Shown piece after piece: positions 17,508 to 25,633 of a stretch of DNA of 64,000 nucleotides. The first letter of the stretch is position 1. Every line of letters begins with the position of its first letter. Source of the DNA: Microbispora siamensis (lineage in GTDB: Bacteria > Actinomycetota > Actinomycetes > Streptosporangiales > Streptosporangiaceae); assembly GCF_016863095.1 (NCBI RefSeq), contig NZ_BOOF01000014.1:1-64000 (forward strand), read 5' to 3'. A program made the translations under genes and the position numbers. The notes under the pieces are model-generated. The model ran no database searches. It saw nothing but the letters and a program-made list of their open reading frames with translations, and was not told the origin of the DNA.

Positions 17508-18689
17508 GTGGACCCCGTGCGCAATCCCTACGCCCCCGGCGCCGGCCAGCGCCCCCCGGAACTCGCCGGACGCGACCGCGAGCTGCAGCAGTTCGAGATC
17601 GTGCTCGAGCGGGTCGCCCGGGGCCGTCCGGAGCGGAGCATGGTCCTCACCGGCCTGCGCGGCGTGGGCAAGACCGTCCTGCTCAACACGTTCAAATCCA
17701 TGGCCATGCAGCGGCTGTGGGGCACCGGCAAGATCGAGGCCAGGCCCGACCAGTCGATCCGCCGCCCGGTGTCCGCCGCGCTGCACATGGCCATCAGGGA
17801 GCTCGCCCCCCGGCACCGCGCCCCTGAGCGCATCGAGGAGTTCCTCGGCGTGCTCAAGGCGTTCGCGATGCGCGATCCCGCCGCCGCGAAGGGCACCTCG
17901 CACTGGTCGCCCGGCATCGACGTGCCCGCCGCGCGCGGCCGGGCCGACTCCGGCGACCTGGAGATCGACCTGACCGAGCTGTTCGTCGACGCCGCGGGCG
18001 TGGCGACGGACCTCGGCGTCGGCATCGCGCTGTTCATCGACGAGATGCAGGACGTGCAGGCGCCGGACGTCTCGGCCCTGTGCGCGGCCTGCCACGAGCT
18101 GTCGCAGAACGGCGGCCCGTTGATCGTCGTCGGCGCCGGCCTGCCCCACCTGCCGAGCGTGCTGTCGGCGAGCAAGAGCTACTCCGAGCGGCTGTTCCGC
18201 TACGCGCGCATCGACCGGCTCGACCGGGACGCCGCCGACCTGGCGCTCATCGCGCCCGCCGCCCGCGAGGACGTCGAGTTCACCCCCGACGCGCTCGACG
18301 CGTTGTACGAGGCGGCCGACGGCTACCCCTACTTCGTCCAGGCGTACGGGAAGGTCGCCTGGGACTTCGCCCCGCGCAGCCCGATCACGGCCGAGGACAT
18401 CAAGGTGTCCGCCCCGGAGGCCGAGGAGGAGCTCGCAGTGGGCTTCTTCGGCAGCCGGTATGAGCGGGCCACCCCCGCCGAGCGGGACTACATGCACGCC
18501 ATGGCCCAGCTCGGTGACGACCCGGTGCCGACCGCCGAGGTGGCCGAGGCGCTGGGCCGCAAGCCGTCCAGCCTGTCCCCGGCCCGAGACAGCCTGATCA
18601 AGAAGGGTCTGATCTACAGCGCCGAGCGCGGCGTGATCGGGTTCACCGTTCCGCATTTCGGGAGGTTCCTCCGCGCGCAGCCGCTCTGA
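17508..18689 (+). CDS. AAA-type ATPase with C-terminal winged-helix-like region
   Basis: A P-loop ATPase of 393 residues from GTG 17508. Walker A is GLRGVGKT (49-56) and Walker B is ALFIDEMQD around residue 178. The body resembles the Orc/ATPase-like predicted ATPases of actinomycetes, and the C-terminal 80 residues (VPTAEVAEALGRKPSSLSPARD) look like a winged helix, so it may act on DNA or a protein partner. No partner gene adjoins. The start is uncertain: ATG 17289 would extend it. Two tandem hairpins follow the stop. Confidence 0.82.
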   Translation: MDPVRNPYAPGAGQRPPELAGRDRELQQFEIVLERVARGRPERSMVLTGLRGVGKTVLLNTFKSMAMQRLWGTGKIEARPDQSIRRPVSAALHMAIRELAPRHRAPERIEEFLGVLKAFAMRDPAAAKGTSHWSPGIDVPAARGRADSGDLEIDLTELFVDAAGVATDLGVGIALFIDEMQDVQAPDVSALCAACHELSQNGGPLIVVGAGLPHLPSVLSASKSYSERLFRYARIDRLDRDAADLALIAPAAREDVEFTPDALDALYEAADGYPYFVQAYGKVAWDFAPRSPITAEDIKVSAPEAEEELAVGFFGSRYERATPAERDYMHAMAQLGDDPVPTAEVAEALGRKPSSLSPARDSLIKKGLIYSAERGVIGFTVPHFGRFLRAQPL

Positions 18690-18706
18690 GCGGCGCGCCC
18701 ATCGAC

Positions 18707-18750
18707 CTCTCTACGGCTTTCTAGAGGGGAAGCTAGAGAGCCGTAGAGAG
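18707..18750. terminator. Hairpin after the AAA ATPase gene
   Basis: An 18-bp stem with one mismatch: CTCTCTACGGCTTTCTAG at 18707-18724 against its near-complement at 18733-18750, with an eight-base loop. It repeats the CTCTCTACGG word found before the gene. Confidence 0.65.
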
Positions 18751-18770
18751 TTGAAGTGAAGGTCCTCGAT

Positions 18771-18822
18771 GCGGGAATCTACGCCTGTATAGCGTCAGGC
18801 CGATACAGGCGTAGATTCCCGC
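18771..18822. terminator. Perfect 20-bp inverted repeat at the end of the MauE-type gene
   Basis: Arms at 18771-18790 and 18803-18822 are perfect complements around a 12-base loop. The stop codon of the minus-strand gene lies inside the loop and its last codons form the right arm. With the preceding hairpin it separates two convergent genes, so a terminator is the simplest reading; the perfection of the arms is unusual. Confidence 0.6.
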
Positions 18823-19625
18823 AGAGAGGCGTCGCCGGGGTCGTCGGCCGCGGCCACACGGCCGTCGGCGCCGACCACGACGGCGCGTACGTCGGAACGC
18901 CGGCCGCTGAGCCGCACGGCGAACACGACCTCCGCGTCCCCCTGGGTGGGGAAGACGAAGAAGCGCCAGCACAACTCACGCCACATGTCGGACGGCTCCT
19001 CCGTCAGCAGCGACCCCGCGTGGGTCCGCCACGCCGCGCTCGCCCGCAGGCGCGACAGCGCCCGTCCGGGCGGCATCGGCCGCTGCTCGCACGGCGCCCG
19101 GTGACGCAGGCGGGAGACGACCCCGTCGATCTCGGGTGAGCAGGCGAGCAGCAGGACGACACCCCCGCCGATCCAGGGCGCCGTCTCCGCGGTGACATGA
19201 GGCAGGCCTGTGACGCCCTCGGCCCCGGCGAGGGCCGCCATCGCGGTCAGCGCCGCGGCCCGGCCGATGGACCGCAGCCCGACCGGGGTGTCGCTCACGT
19301 CTCCGAAGCAGCCGCACCCCACGTCCGGCCGCCGCCTGCGCAGATCCCACAGGACGTACGTCGCCATGGCGAAGAACGCGGCCGGCAGCCACCGGGCGAC
19401 CGGGTGATCCACGACCAGCAGACCGGCCGCCAGCGCGAACTCGACCAGGGCGCAGGCGATCATGGCGGGCCTGGCGAAGCGCTCCGGCATGAGCACCGCC
19501 GGACCGAGCCGGGCCAGCGCGCCCGGCGACGCCTCGCGGCCGACCGTGGCCAGCTTGGCGACGCCGCCCAGCGCCAGCGTCACCACGAGGATCGGCAGCG
19601 CGGCGGCCGCGATTGTCGAAAGCAC
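18795..19625 (-). CDS. MauE/DoxX-type redox-associated membrane protein
   Basis: A 276-residue protein. Residues 1-165 hold four to five hydrophobic helices and the MauE hallmark CGCFGDVSDTPVG, whose two cysteines are thought to pass electrons to disulfide partners. The remaining 110 residues are a soluble tail with ALSRLRASAAWRTHAG and a beta-rich end, not part of classical MauE. It starts at GTG 19625, three bases after the Cys-rich upstream gene, so the two are coupled. Amine-dehydrogenase genes are absent; a role in envelope disulfide chemistry is inference. Confidence 0.75.
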   Translation of the reverse strand: MLSTIAAAALPILVVTLALGGVAKLATVGREASPGALARLGPAVLMPERFARPAMIACALVEFALAAGLLVVDHPVARWLPAAFFAMATYVLWDLRRRRPDVGCGCFGDVSDTPVGLRSIGRAAALTAMAALAGAEGVTGLPHVTAETAPWIGGGVVLLLACSPEIDGVVSRLRHRAPCEQRPMPPGRALSRLRASAAWRTHAGSLLTEEPSDMWRELCWRFFVFPTQGDAEVVFAVRLSGRRSDVRAVVVGADGRVAAADDPGDASLRESTPVSA

Positions 19626-19628
19626 CGG

Positions 19629-20615
19629 TCACCCCAATCCGACGCGGGCATTGAAGCAGCCCTTGGTCAAGTCTCCTCCGAGCGCGACGTACGAGGACGC
19701 GGTCAGTTCCACGATCCTGCCGCGCGGGGACGTGCCGCATTCCAGGCATCGGTCGCAGAACCGCCCGGCCAGGCACCCGCACGCGACGATCGGCAGCGCG
19801 TCCGTCCGGCCGTCGCACACGTTGCGTACACGCAGCAGCGAGCCCAGCGCGAGGTACGGCAGGCCCGCGCAGGAGACGCCGGCGTCGTCACAGCCGGTGT
19901 CCTCGCGCTCGAGCATGGGATAGGCGACACCCTCCGTGACGCCCTCGTCCGCGAGGTCCGTGAGGTCCGCCCACACCGCCGTGCCCGAGATGCCCGCCTC
20001 GCTTCCTCCGTACGTCACCGTGGGCGGGGGCACGGCCGTGGCCCGGTAGGGCGGCTGCGAGGTCGCCGGGAGATGCGCGAACGACGTGCCCTGGTCGAGC
20101 AGCCCGATCGCGTCGAACAGGAATCCCGGCTCCAGCTTGGGATGCCGCACCCGGATCCGTCCGGAGGAGCGGTAGGGCACGACGATGGAGCGTTCCCGGC
20201 GATGTGGACCGCAGTCGAGTTCGACGGTGAGGTCGCGCCGGCCGCGGACCTCTCGAATGACGCCGGTGATCCGGGTGATGTCGGCCCAGATGCGCTCGGC
20301 GACCGTGCCGCCGCGCAGCGCCCGGATGACGACCCGGGCTCCGGCCGGCAGATCGGCGGGCGCCACCGTGCCCCCGCGCCACGCGGTCGCCCACGGCGCG
20401 ATCACCAGGCGCCGCTGCCCGCCATCGGCGGTCTCGAGGATGATCAGGTGCGGGCTCACGTCGAGAAGGTGGCCGCTGACCACGTCGAACGGCTCCGTCT
20501 CCTCCTGCGACCGCGGCGCGGGCCCGGGGTCGCGGCCGAGAACCGCCGCCGCCAGCTTCCGCCTTCGCTCTCCGGCCCGGTCGGGCCTCGCCCCCTCCAC
20601 GCTCTCCAGCCTCAC
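19629..20615 (-). CDS. Hypothetical protein with Cys-rich C-terminus, partner of MauE-type protein
   Basis: A protein of about 328 residues from GTG 20615. The first half resembles a beta-barrel (GHLLDVSPHLIILETADGG, ARVVIRAL, GVIREVRGRRDLTVELDCG). The C-terminal third has eight cysteines, ending CGCLAGRFCDRCLECG, which could bind metal or form disulfides. No signal peptide is evident. A strong GGGAGGAGG site precedes an in-frame ATT at 20672, 57 bases upstream, so a rare ATT start is possible. It is coupled to the MauE-type gene and divergent from a sigma factor gene. Confidence 0.6.
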   Translation of the reverse strand: MRLESVEGARPDRAGERRRKLAAAVLGRDPGPAPRSQEETEPFDVVSGHLLDVSPHLIILETADGGQRRLVIAPWATAWRGGTVAPADLPAGARVVIRALRGGTVAERIWADITRITGVIREVRGRRDLTVELDCGPHRRERSIVVPYRSSGRIRVRHPKLEPGFLFDAIGLLDQGTSFAHLPATSQPPYRATAVPPPTVTYGGSEAGISGTAVWADLTDLADEGVTEGVAYPMLEREDTGCDDAGVSCAGLPYLALGSLLRVRNVCDGRTDALPIVACGCLAGRFCDRCLECGTSPRGRIVELTASSYVALGGDLTKGCFNARVGLG

Positions 20616-20880
20616 ACGCCGGACGGGGATGGAGAGGCGTTTTTCCGGGCGATGGTGGCGTCCGGGATCAATATTCCTCCTCCCGGTGCAAGGCGTTGCC
20701 ACCTGTTTCGGGCAAACCACCGCCCGACAGGACGTACGAAACGCGCGACGGGCCGCCACCGGCTTGCCCGGTCTTTGCCCAGGCGGGTGCGAAACCTGGA
20801 TTTCGGTTCAGCCGGATCGGGGGGCGCGGCTGCGATTCTGGCACGAGATGCCTCTCTGGCCGGGTTGGTGATCCCTGATC

Positions 20881-21375
20881 GTGAACCATGAGGAGTTCCG
20901 CACGTACGTCCAGTCTCGCGGGGCGGCCCTGCTCCGTGTGGCCAACCAGTTGACCGGCAACCCCAGCGACGCCGAGGACCTCCTGCAGACCGCCCTCGCG
21001 CGTACGTACCTCGCGTGGGACCGGATCCGTGACCGGTCGTCGCTCGACGGCTATGTGCGGCGGGCGATGGTGAACATCAACATCTCCTGGTGGAGGCGGC
21101 GCAAGCTGGAGGAATACCCCTCCGAGGAGCTCCCCGACGTACCGGTGCAGCAGGATGCGCGGCACCGGTACGACGAGCTGGAGCAGGCGCTCGACCGCCT
21201 CCCCGCCAGGCAGCGTACGGCGATCGTGCTGCGCTACTACGAGGACATGACCGAGCCCGAGATCGCCAGGACCCTCGGGATCAGCGTGGGCACGGTCAAG
21301 AGCTCGGTCTCGCGCGGCATGGCCAAGCTGCGCGGCGACCTGGTCGTGCCCGACGCCCGCAAGCGGGTCAACTGA
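20881..21375 (+). CDS. SigE-family ECF sigma factor
   Basis: A 164-residue minimal sigma factor with region 2 (NPSDAEDLLQTALARTYLAW) and region 4 (LPARQRTAIVLRYYEDMTEPE followed by TLGISVGTVKSSVSR). This actinomycete SigE-like ECF group usually pairs with a membrane anti-sigma downstream, yet here the next gene is a convergent nuclease, so the anti-sigma is missing or elsewhere. The GTG at 20881 is the start. It ends three bases from the convergent stop. Confidence 0.88.
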   Translation: MNHEEFRTYVQSRGAALLRVANQLTGNPSDAEDLLQTALARTYLAWDRIRDRSSLDGYVRRAMVNINISWWRRRKLEEYPSEELPDVPVQQDARHRYDELEQALDRLPARQRTAIVLRYYEDMTEPEIARTLGISVGTVKSSVSRGMAKLRGDLVVPDARKRVN

Positions 21376-21378
21376 CCG

Positions 21379-22416
21379 TCACCTCTCGCAGACCACGCCG
21401 TCATTGTCGCGGTCCTCGTACCACACGTACTCGGGGTCGATGCCGCGGTAGTACGGGCCGTATCCGTTGGCGTTCGCGTCCTCACAGGTGTCGTACTTGG
21501 GGTCGAGCGACCCGTTCGAAGCACTGGGGCTGGCGCTCGGGTTGGGGCTGGGAGTGGGGCTCGGGGAGGGCCGCACCGTGGCGACCGAGCCGGGAGTGGC
21601 CCCCTGCGGAATGGGCTCGAGGGAGTACGTCGTGCCGGGCGGGGCCGGAGAGGCGTCCACCGGCTCGATCGGCGCCGGGGTCGCGCCGCCTGCCCCCGGC
21701 GGGGGCTGGACGCTCTCACGCTTGTCGTACGTGTCGGCCGCCCAGCAGCCCGACCACAGTCCCAGCTTGTCGGTCTGCGCGCGCACCTGCTCCCAGTACT
21801 GCCAGTCCGTGTAGCTGTGCTCGGGGAAGGAGTTCACGGTCTGGGCCAGGCCGTTCCTGACCATGTCGCCGTTGACGTAGACGCCCTTGGGCGACCACAG
21901 GTAGATCAGGATGCGCCCCTGCTCGGGCACCTGCTCGGCGGCCCGGACCCACGCCGGCTTGCCGGCCGGTAGCAGGGCCTTCAGCCGGGCGGCCGCCTCC
22001 TGGGACCAGCAGGCGCCCTTGGCGGGGGCGTCCGCCTCCAGCAGGCCGATCCGTACGGTCCTGCCGCTCACGGTGACGACATCGGCGGTGTCGCCGTCCA
22101 CGACCTTCTTCACGGTCACCTGGACGGCGTCCTTCGGCACGGTCTTCGGCCGCGGCGCCTTGGCCGTCGTGGTCTTCGTCGTCTTGGGGGCGGCCTTGGG
22201 GGTGATCGTCTTCGTGACGGTGACCGTCGGCTGCGGGCTCGGGTTCGTCGCGGCGGGTGTCTGCGTCTGGGTCGGCGAGGGCGTCGGACTCGCACTCGGG
22301 CTCGGGCTCGGGCTCGGACTCGCCGTGGCCGCGGCGAACGCGGAGGTGGAAGCGGCGACGGGAACCGCGAGGGCCGCGGTGGCGAGGACGGCGAGTGCGC
22401 GTGAGGGGAAACGCAC
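21379..22416 (-). CDS. Secreted thermonuclease-like protein with excalibur domain
   Basis: A 345-residue exported protein. A signal peptide (1-29, ending SAFAA) leads to a Ser/Pro repeat tether (30-65). A staphylococcal-nuclease fold occupies about 98-225, with VVDGDTADV and RIGLLEADAPAKG. A second Ser/Pro linker leads to a C-terminal excalibur calcium-binding motif, DRDNDGVVCE. It should cut nucleic acid outside the cell or at the wall, calcium-dependently. The usual Glu after the second motif (DAPE) is Ala-Lys here, so activity is not certain. Confidence 0.85.
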   Translation of the reverse strand: MRFPSRALAVLATAALAVPVAASTSAFAAATASPSPSPSPSASPTPSPTQTQTPAATNPSPQPTVTVTKTITPKAAPKTTKTTTAKAPRPKTVPKDAVQVTVKKVVDGDTADVVTVSGRTVRIGLLEADAPAKGACWSQEAAARLKALLPAGKPAWVRAAEQVPEQGRILIYLWSPKGVYVNGDMVRNGLAQTVNSFPEHSYTDWQYWEQVRAQTDKLGLWSGCWAADTYDKRESVQPPPGAGGATPAPIEPVDASPAPPGTTYSLEPIPQGATPGSVATVRPSPSPTPSPNPSASPSASNGSLDPKYDTCEDANANGYGPYYRGIDPEYVWYEDRDNDGVVCER

Positions 22417-22553
22417 GGGCGCTCCATGGGCTCGGGTACGGGGGACTGCGTCGGCTGTCGTGGAGCCGTTTCCTGGATTACGGAGTCCACCAGAAATCGA
22501 TCGTTTACGCCAGTCCGTCCGGTCGGTTCCCTCGAATCACGTTCCGCCGGGAC

Positions 22554-23051
22554 TCAGCCCGTCCTGGTCCGCGCCGTCCTGCTCGCCTCCCGTACGCCGG
22601 CGGTCGCGCAGGGCCGTACGACGTCGCGGATCACTCGCAGCGCCTTAAGGAAGTCGGCGAGCTGGTTTTCGGTCAGCAGTCCGGTGAACCAGGTCTCGAT
22701 GTCCTCGATGTGCTGGGGAAGCACCGCCCGCAACCGTTCCGCCCCCGCCTCGCTCAGCACGGCGTAGGAGGCGCGGCGGTCGCTGGCGCAGGCATGCCGC
22801 TCGACGAGCCCGTCGCGTTCCAGGCGATCGACCACGCGGGTGATCCCGCTCGTGGACAGCGATGTCTGCGCGGCGAGGTCGCTCATCCGCAGCCGTCGAG
22901 CGGGCGAACGGGCAAGGCGGATCAGGGTCTCGAAGTCGACCTCGGAAAGTCCGGCGGCGGCCAGCGTCGGGCTGGTCTTGCTCGACAGCCCGGTGAAGAC
23001 CTCCGCGAACAGGCCCATCGCCGTGAGCCGGGGGTCGTCGAATGGGTCCAT
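22554..23051 (-). CDS. MarR-family transcriptional regulator
   Basis: A 165-residue winged-helix repressor. The recognition region is LRMSDLAAQTSLSTSGITRVVDRLERDGLVERH, followed by the wing DRRASYAVLSEAG. Dimer helices frame it. It is divergent from the YceI gene, with an inverted repeat in the 98-base gap, so it probably controls YceI and itself. The inducer is unknown. Confidence 0.88.
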   Translation of the reverse strand: MDPFDDPRLTAMGLFAEVFTGLSSKTSPTLAAAGLSEVDFETLIRLARSPARRLRMSDLAAQTSLSTSGITRVVDRLERDGLVERHACASDRRASYAVLSEAGAERLRAVLPQHIEDIETWFTGLLTENQLADFLKALRVIRDVVRPCATAGVREASRTARTRTG

Positions 23052-23056
23052 GACCC

Positions 23057-23106
23057 AAGTCTACGGCACGATAGTTGACGCGAGGAATATTTCTCCGGTA
23101 GACATT
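23057..23106. promoter_or_regulatory. Inverted-repeat pair between marR-type and yceI-type genes
   Basis: AAGTCTACGG at 23057-23066 and CCGGTAGACATT at 23095-23106 are inverted copies that bracket a TTGACG-like element at about 23075. The spacing suits two half-operators bound by the divergent MarR protein. Confidence 0.45.
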
Positions 23107-23149
23107 TGCTGAGTGAGACATCCGCACAGCAACAATCTGGGGAGCAGTC

Positions 23150-23713
23150 ATGAGCATCCGTGAGTGGCAGGGCCTGAAGGTCCCGACGGCCGGCGAGTTC
23201 GCGCTGGACAAGGCCCACACGCGCGTCGGCTTCGTTGTCAAGCACATGATGGTCAGCAAGGTCCGCGGCCACTTCGCCGACTACGAGGGCAAGATCGTCA
23301 TCGCCGAGAACCCGCTCGAGTCCAGCGTGGACGTCGTCATCAAGGCGGGCACGATCGAGACCGGTGCGGCCGACCGCGACAACCACCTGCGGAGCGATGA
23401 CTTCCTGAGCGCCGACAAGTTCCCCGAGATCACCTTCCGCAGCAAGCGGGTGAGCGACCTGTCGGGCAACGAGTTCACGCTCGTCGGCGACCTCACGATT
23501 CGCGACGTGACCAAGGAGGTCGAGCTCAAGGTCGAGTTCAACGGCGCCGCCAACAACCCGTGGGGTCAGGAGATCTTCGGGTTCGGCGCGGAGACCGAGA
23601 TCGACCGCGAGGAGTACGGTCTGACCTGGAACCAGGCCCTGGAGACCGGCGGCGTCCTCGTCGGCAAGAAGGTCAAGATCGAGATCGAGGGCGAGGCCGT
23701 CCGCCAGGCGTAG
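23150..23713 (+). CDS. YceI-family lipid-binding protein
   Basis: A 187-residue lipocalin-like YceI protein (FALDKAHTRVGFVVKHMMVSKVRGHF and DLTIRDVTKEVELKVEF). The fold binds isoprenoids or fatty amides. It has no signal peptide, so this copy is cytoplasmic. The ATG follows GGGGAGCAG. It is probably repressed by the divergent MarR protein. A DnaA-box hairpin follows. Confidence 0.88.
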   Translation: MSIREWQGLKVPTAGEFALDKAHTRVGFVVKHMMVSKVRGHFADYEGKIVIAENPLESSVDVVIKAGTIETGAADRDNHLRSDDFLSADKFPEITFRSKRVSDLSGNEFTLVGDLTIRDVTKEVELKVEFNGAANNPWGQEIFGFGAETEIDREEYGLTWNQALETGGVLVGKKVKIEIEGEAVRQA

Positions 23714-23735
23714 CCTGTGCCGACGCTGAGGCGGG

Positions 23736-23789
23736 TTATCCACACTGTGTGCACAGCCCTTGTCCACATCCTGTGGACAAGGGCTGTGC
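23736..23789. promoter_or_regulatory. Cluster of three consensus DnaA boxes in a hairpin
   Basis: TTATCCACA at 23736-23744 is a perfect DnaA box. TTGTCCACA at 23760-23768 and its inverse TGTGGACAA at 23772-23780 are actinomycete-type boxes that form the top of a perfect 18-bp stem (23751-23768 and 23772-23789) with a three-base loop. It may terminate the YceI transcript, but the exact box sequences argue for DnaA binding as well. Confidence 0.6.
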
Positions 23790-23905
23790 ATCGATCCAAA
23801 CGCCACGCGGCGTGGATCTCCAGCACAGTGGGCGAACCTCACCCGGCAATCCGCTTTGCCGCCTTGGGCGATCGCCGGTACGCTGTGCTGAGCAACGCGC
23901 TACCA

Positions 23906-23995
23906 GGAGGCTTCGCCTAGTCAGGTCTATGGCGCCGCACTGCTAATGCGGTTTGGGTCTTAAGCCCATCCGGGGTTCAAATCCCCGAGCCTCCG
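23906..23995 (+). tRNA. tRNA-Ser(GCT)
   Basis: A 90-nt class II tRNA. The acceptor stem pairs GGAGGCT with AGCCTCC, discriminator G; the anticodon loop is CTGCTAA (GCT); a long variable arm precedes the T-loop GGTTCAAAT. CCA is not encoded. Its 3' part serves as the attachment site of the element that follows and stays intact after integration. Confidence 0.95.
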
Positions 23996-24017
23996 CAGTT
24001 CAAAGCCCCTCTCGCTG
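23940..24017 (+). repeat. attL core repeat of the AICE
   Basis: A 78-bp sequence running from the tRNA-Ser anticodon loop through the 3' end into its terminator. It is identical to 46904-46981; the first mismatch is G at 24018 versus A at 46982. Confidence 0.92.
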
Positions 24018-24039
24018 GCTTCAGCGAGAGGGGCTTTTT
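24003..24039 (+). terminator. Terminator of tRNA-Ser
   Basis: A 15-bp perfect stem (AAGCCCCTCTCGCTG and its complement) with a four-base loop, ending in a run of T. A near-copy follows attR at about 46967-47003. Confidence 0.85.
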
Positions 24040-24055
24040 GATCTCCACAGGGCCT

Positions 24056-24079
24056 CTAGTTGCAGTTCTAGTTGCAGTT
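24056..24079. repeat. Tandem 12-mers, probable integrase arm sites (left)
   Basis: CTAGTTGCAGTT occurs twice head to tail, between attL and the integrase gene. A matching tandem pair is at 46798-46821 beside attR, and single copies are at 47020 and 48157 in the relic. Position and repetition fit arm-type integrase or Xis sites. Confidence 0.6.
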
Positions 24080-24107
24080 GCCTTCAGCCTTCGGGTTGGG
24101 GGCGCTT

Positions 24108-25457
24108 TCAGTCCTCGCCCCACAGGGCCGCCCCCATGCGCTCGCTCGCGTCCTTCACCTGCGGACTGGCGATATGGGTGTAACGCTCGGTGGTCGTCAC
24201 CCTCGCATGACCGAGGATCTCTTGCACGACCCGGATGTGGACGCCCTGCTCGACGAGGAGCGTCCCGGCCGTGTGTCGCGCGTCGTGGAGACGGGCTTCC
24301 CTGACCCCGGCCTGGCGGAGGAGCGCCTTCCACATCTTGTAGTCCTCGCTGCGCTCCATCGGCCGGCCCCGGCGGGTCGGGAAGAGAAGGTCGTGATCCT
24401 CCCAGAGTTCACCGGCCTCGGCGCGTTCGGCGTCCTGGCGCTGCTTGTGCTCACGGAGGATCGGAAGCAGCTCGGGCGGGCACTGGAGAGTGAGCCGACT
24501 GCGGCCCTTGCGTTGCCGAAAGACGATGCCGCCGCCCGTACGCTTCGGGCACCGGTCGGCGTGGCCGGTGCAGTCCTTCGCGCATGTGCGGGTCGGGCAG
24601 ACGTGGCCGCGCTTTGTGCAGTCCTGTGGACAGCCGGGGTCGTGCTTGTGGACCTTGCACCGCGGCTTGCACGGCCAGCGGTGCCACTCCTTGCCGCACT
24701 CCTGCGGGTCGTCGCAGCCGTGCTTCCACGGTGCCCGCTGTGCCTGGTACCAGGCTTTGATCACGCCGGTTTCAAGGTCGACGAAGGACCACCGCAGACC
24801 GAGCGCTTCGCCTTGGCGAATGCCGAGGGCAAGGGCCACCGACCAGCGGGCCGCGTTCCGGCGCGACTTGGCCGCCTCGAGGATCTTGCGCGCCTCGTTC
24901 CGCGTCAGCGGCTCAAGGTCGGGATCGGCGGCAACCGGAGCGTCCACGAGCGTGGCGACGTTCCTGGTGACCTTGTTCCGGCGTACGGCGATCTTCAGGG
25001 CGCGCGACAGGATCCGGTGGACCTTGAGGACTGTGCTGGACGAACGGCCTTGTTCCAGCATCGTGGCGTACGCCTTATCCAGGTGCTCGGGAGCGAGCCG
25101 GTCGAGGCGGTGTCGGCCGAGGAGCGGGATGATCCAGTGGCGGGTCTTGGACCGGTAGTCGTCGAGGGTCCGGGGCGCCATCTTGCCCGACGCCACGAGA
25201 CGGTCACAGATCACGTCGAGGTATTCGGTCATCCATTCCGCGACGGTCGGGACCTTGCCCGGCTTGGCGACGTGCCCGGTCTCGCGCTTGCCCTCCAGCT
25301 CGCGGACCTTGCGCGTGACCTCCGCCTCCGTCTTCCCCATCCGGTGACGGCGGTCAGGGGAGCCATCCGGCTTGAAACCCACGGTCACCCAGCCGTGCCA
25401 GTAGCCGTCCTGGCCCAGGTAGATGGACGATCGCCCGTTCGGTTTGCGGTCGGCCAT
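24108..25457 (-). CDS. int: Tyrosine-recombinase integrase with Cys-rich insertion
   Basis: A 449-residue site-specific recombinase. The N-terminal arm-binding domain (1-65) and SAM-like core-binding domain (70-165) precede the catalytic domain, with Arg214 (GIRQGEAL), HDAR (391-394), His417 (LGHARVTT) and nucleophile Tyr426. An insertion at residues 248-303 has thirteen Cys plus several His (for example CKPRCKVHKHDPGCPQDC), suggesting a zinc-binding module. ATG 25457 overlaps the xis stop; GTG 25460 is one codon upstream. It integrates the AICE at the tRNA-Ser 3' end. Confidence 0.93.
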   Translation of the reverse strand: MADRKPNGRSSIYLGQDGYWHGWVTVGFKPDGSPDRRHRMGKTEAEVTRKVRELEGKRETGHVAKPGKVPTVAEWMTEYLDVICDRLVASGKMAPRTLDDYRSKTRHWIIPLLGRHRLDRLAPEHLDKAYATMLEQGRSSSTVLKVHRILSRALKIAVRRNKVTRNVATLVDAPVAADPDLEPLTRNEARKILEAAKSRRNAARWSVALALGIRQGEALGLRWSFVDLETGVIKAWYQAQRAPWKHGCDDPQECGKEWHRWPCKPRCKVHKHDPGCPQDCTKRGHVCPTRTCAKDCTGHADRCPKRTGGGIVFRQRKGRSRLTLQCPPELLPILREHKQRQDAERAEAGELWEDHDLLFPTRRGRPMERSEDYKMWKALLRQAGVREARLHDARHTAGTLLVEQGVHIRVVQEILGHARVTTTERYTHIASPQVKDASERMGAALWGED

Positions 25458-25633
25458 CACGCCGCCTCGTTCAGACGGCGGGCGAACTCCTGAAGGGCGT
25501 CAGCCGGAACGAGGCGGTATCCGTCGTACTTGACCGAGCGAAGCTCACCGGTCTTGATCAGCCGGAAGACCGCCGTACGGCTCATGCCGAGGACGACCGC
25601 CGCATCCTTGGGTCGGTAGAAGAGTCTGTCCAT
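25457..25633 (-). CDS. xis: Excisionase (MerR-like HTH)
   Basis: A 58-residue DNA-binding protein. YRPKDAAVVLGMSRTAVFRLIK is a MerR/excisionase-type HTH, followed by a wing (VKYDGYRLVPADAL). Its ATG shares a base with the Rep stop, and its TGA overlaps the integrase start. It directs integrase to excise the element. Stop-start overlaps show a single rep-xis-int operon. Confidence 0.9.
   Translation of the reverse strand: MDRLFYRPKDAAVVLGMSRTAVFRLIKTGELRSVKYDGYRLVPADALQEFARRLNEAA

Noticed and set aside
24072-25493. 473-codon plus-strand frame opposite the integrase
   Set aside because: The integrase has full catalytic motifs on the other strand; this frame shows no domain.
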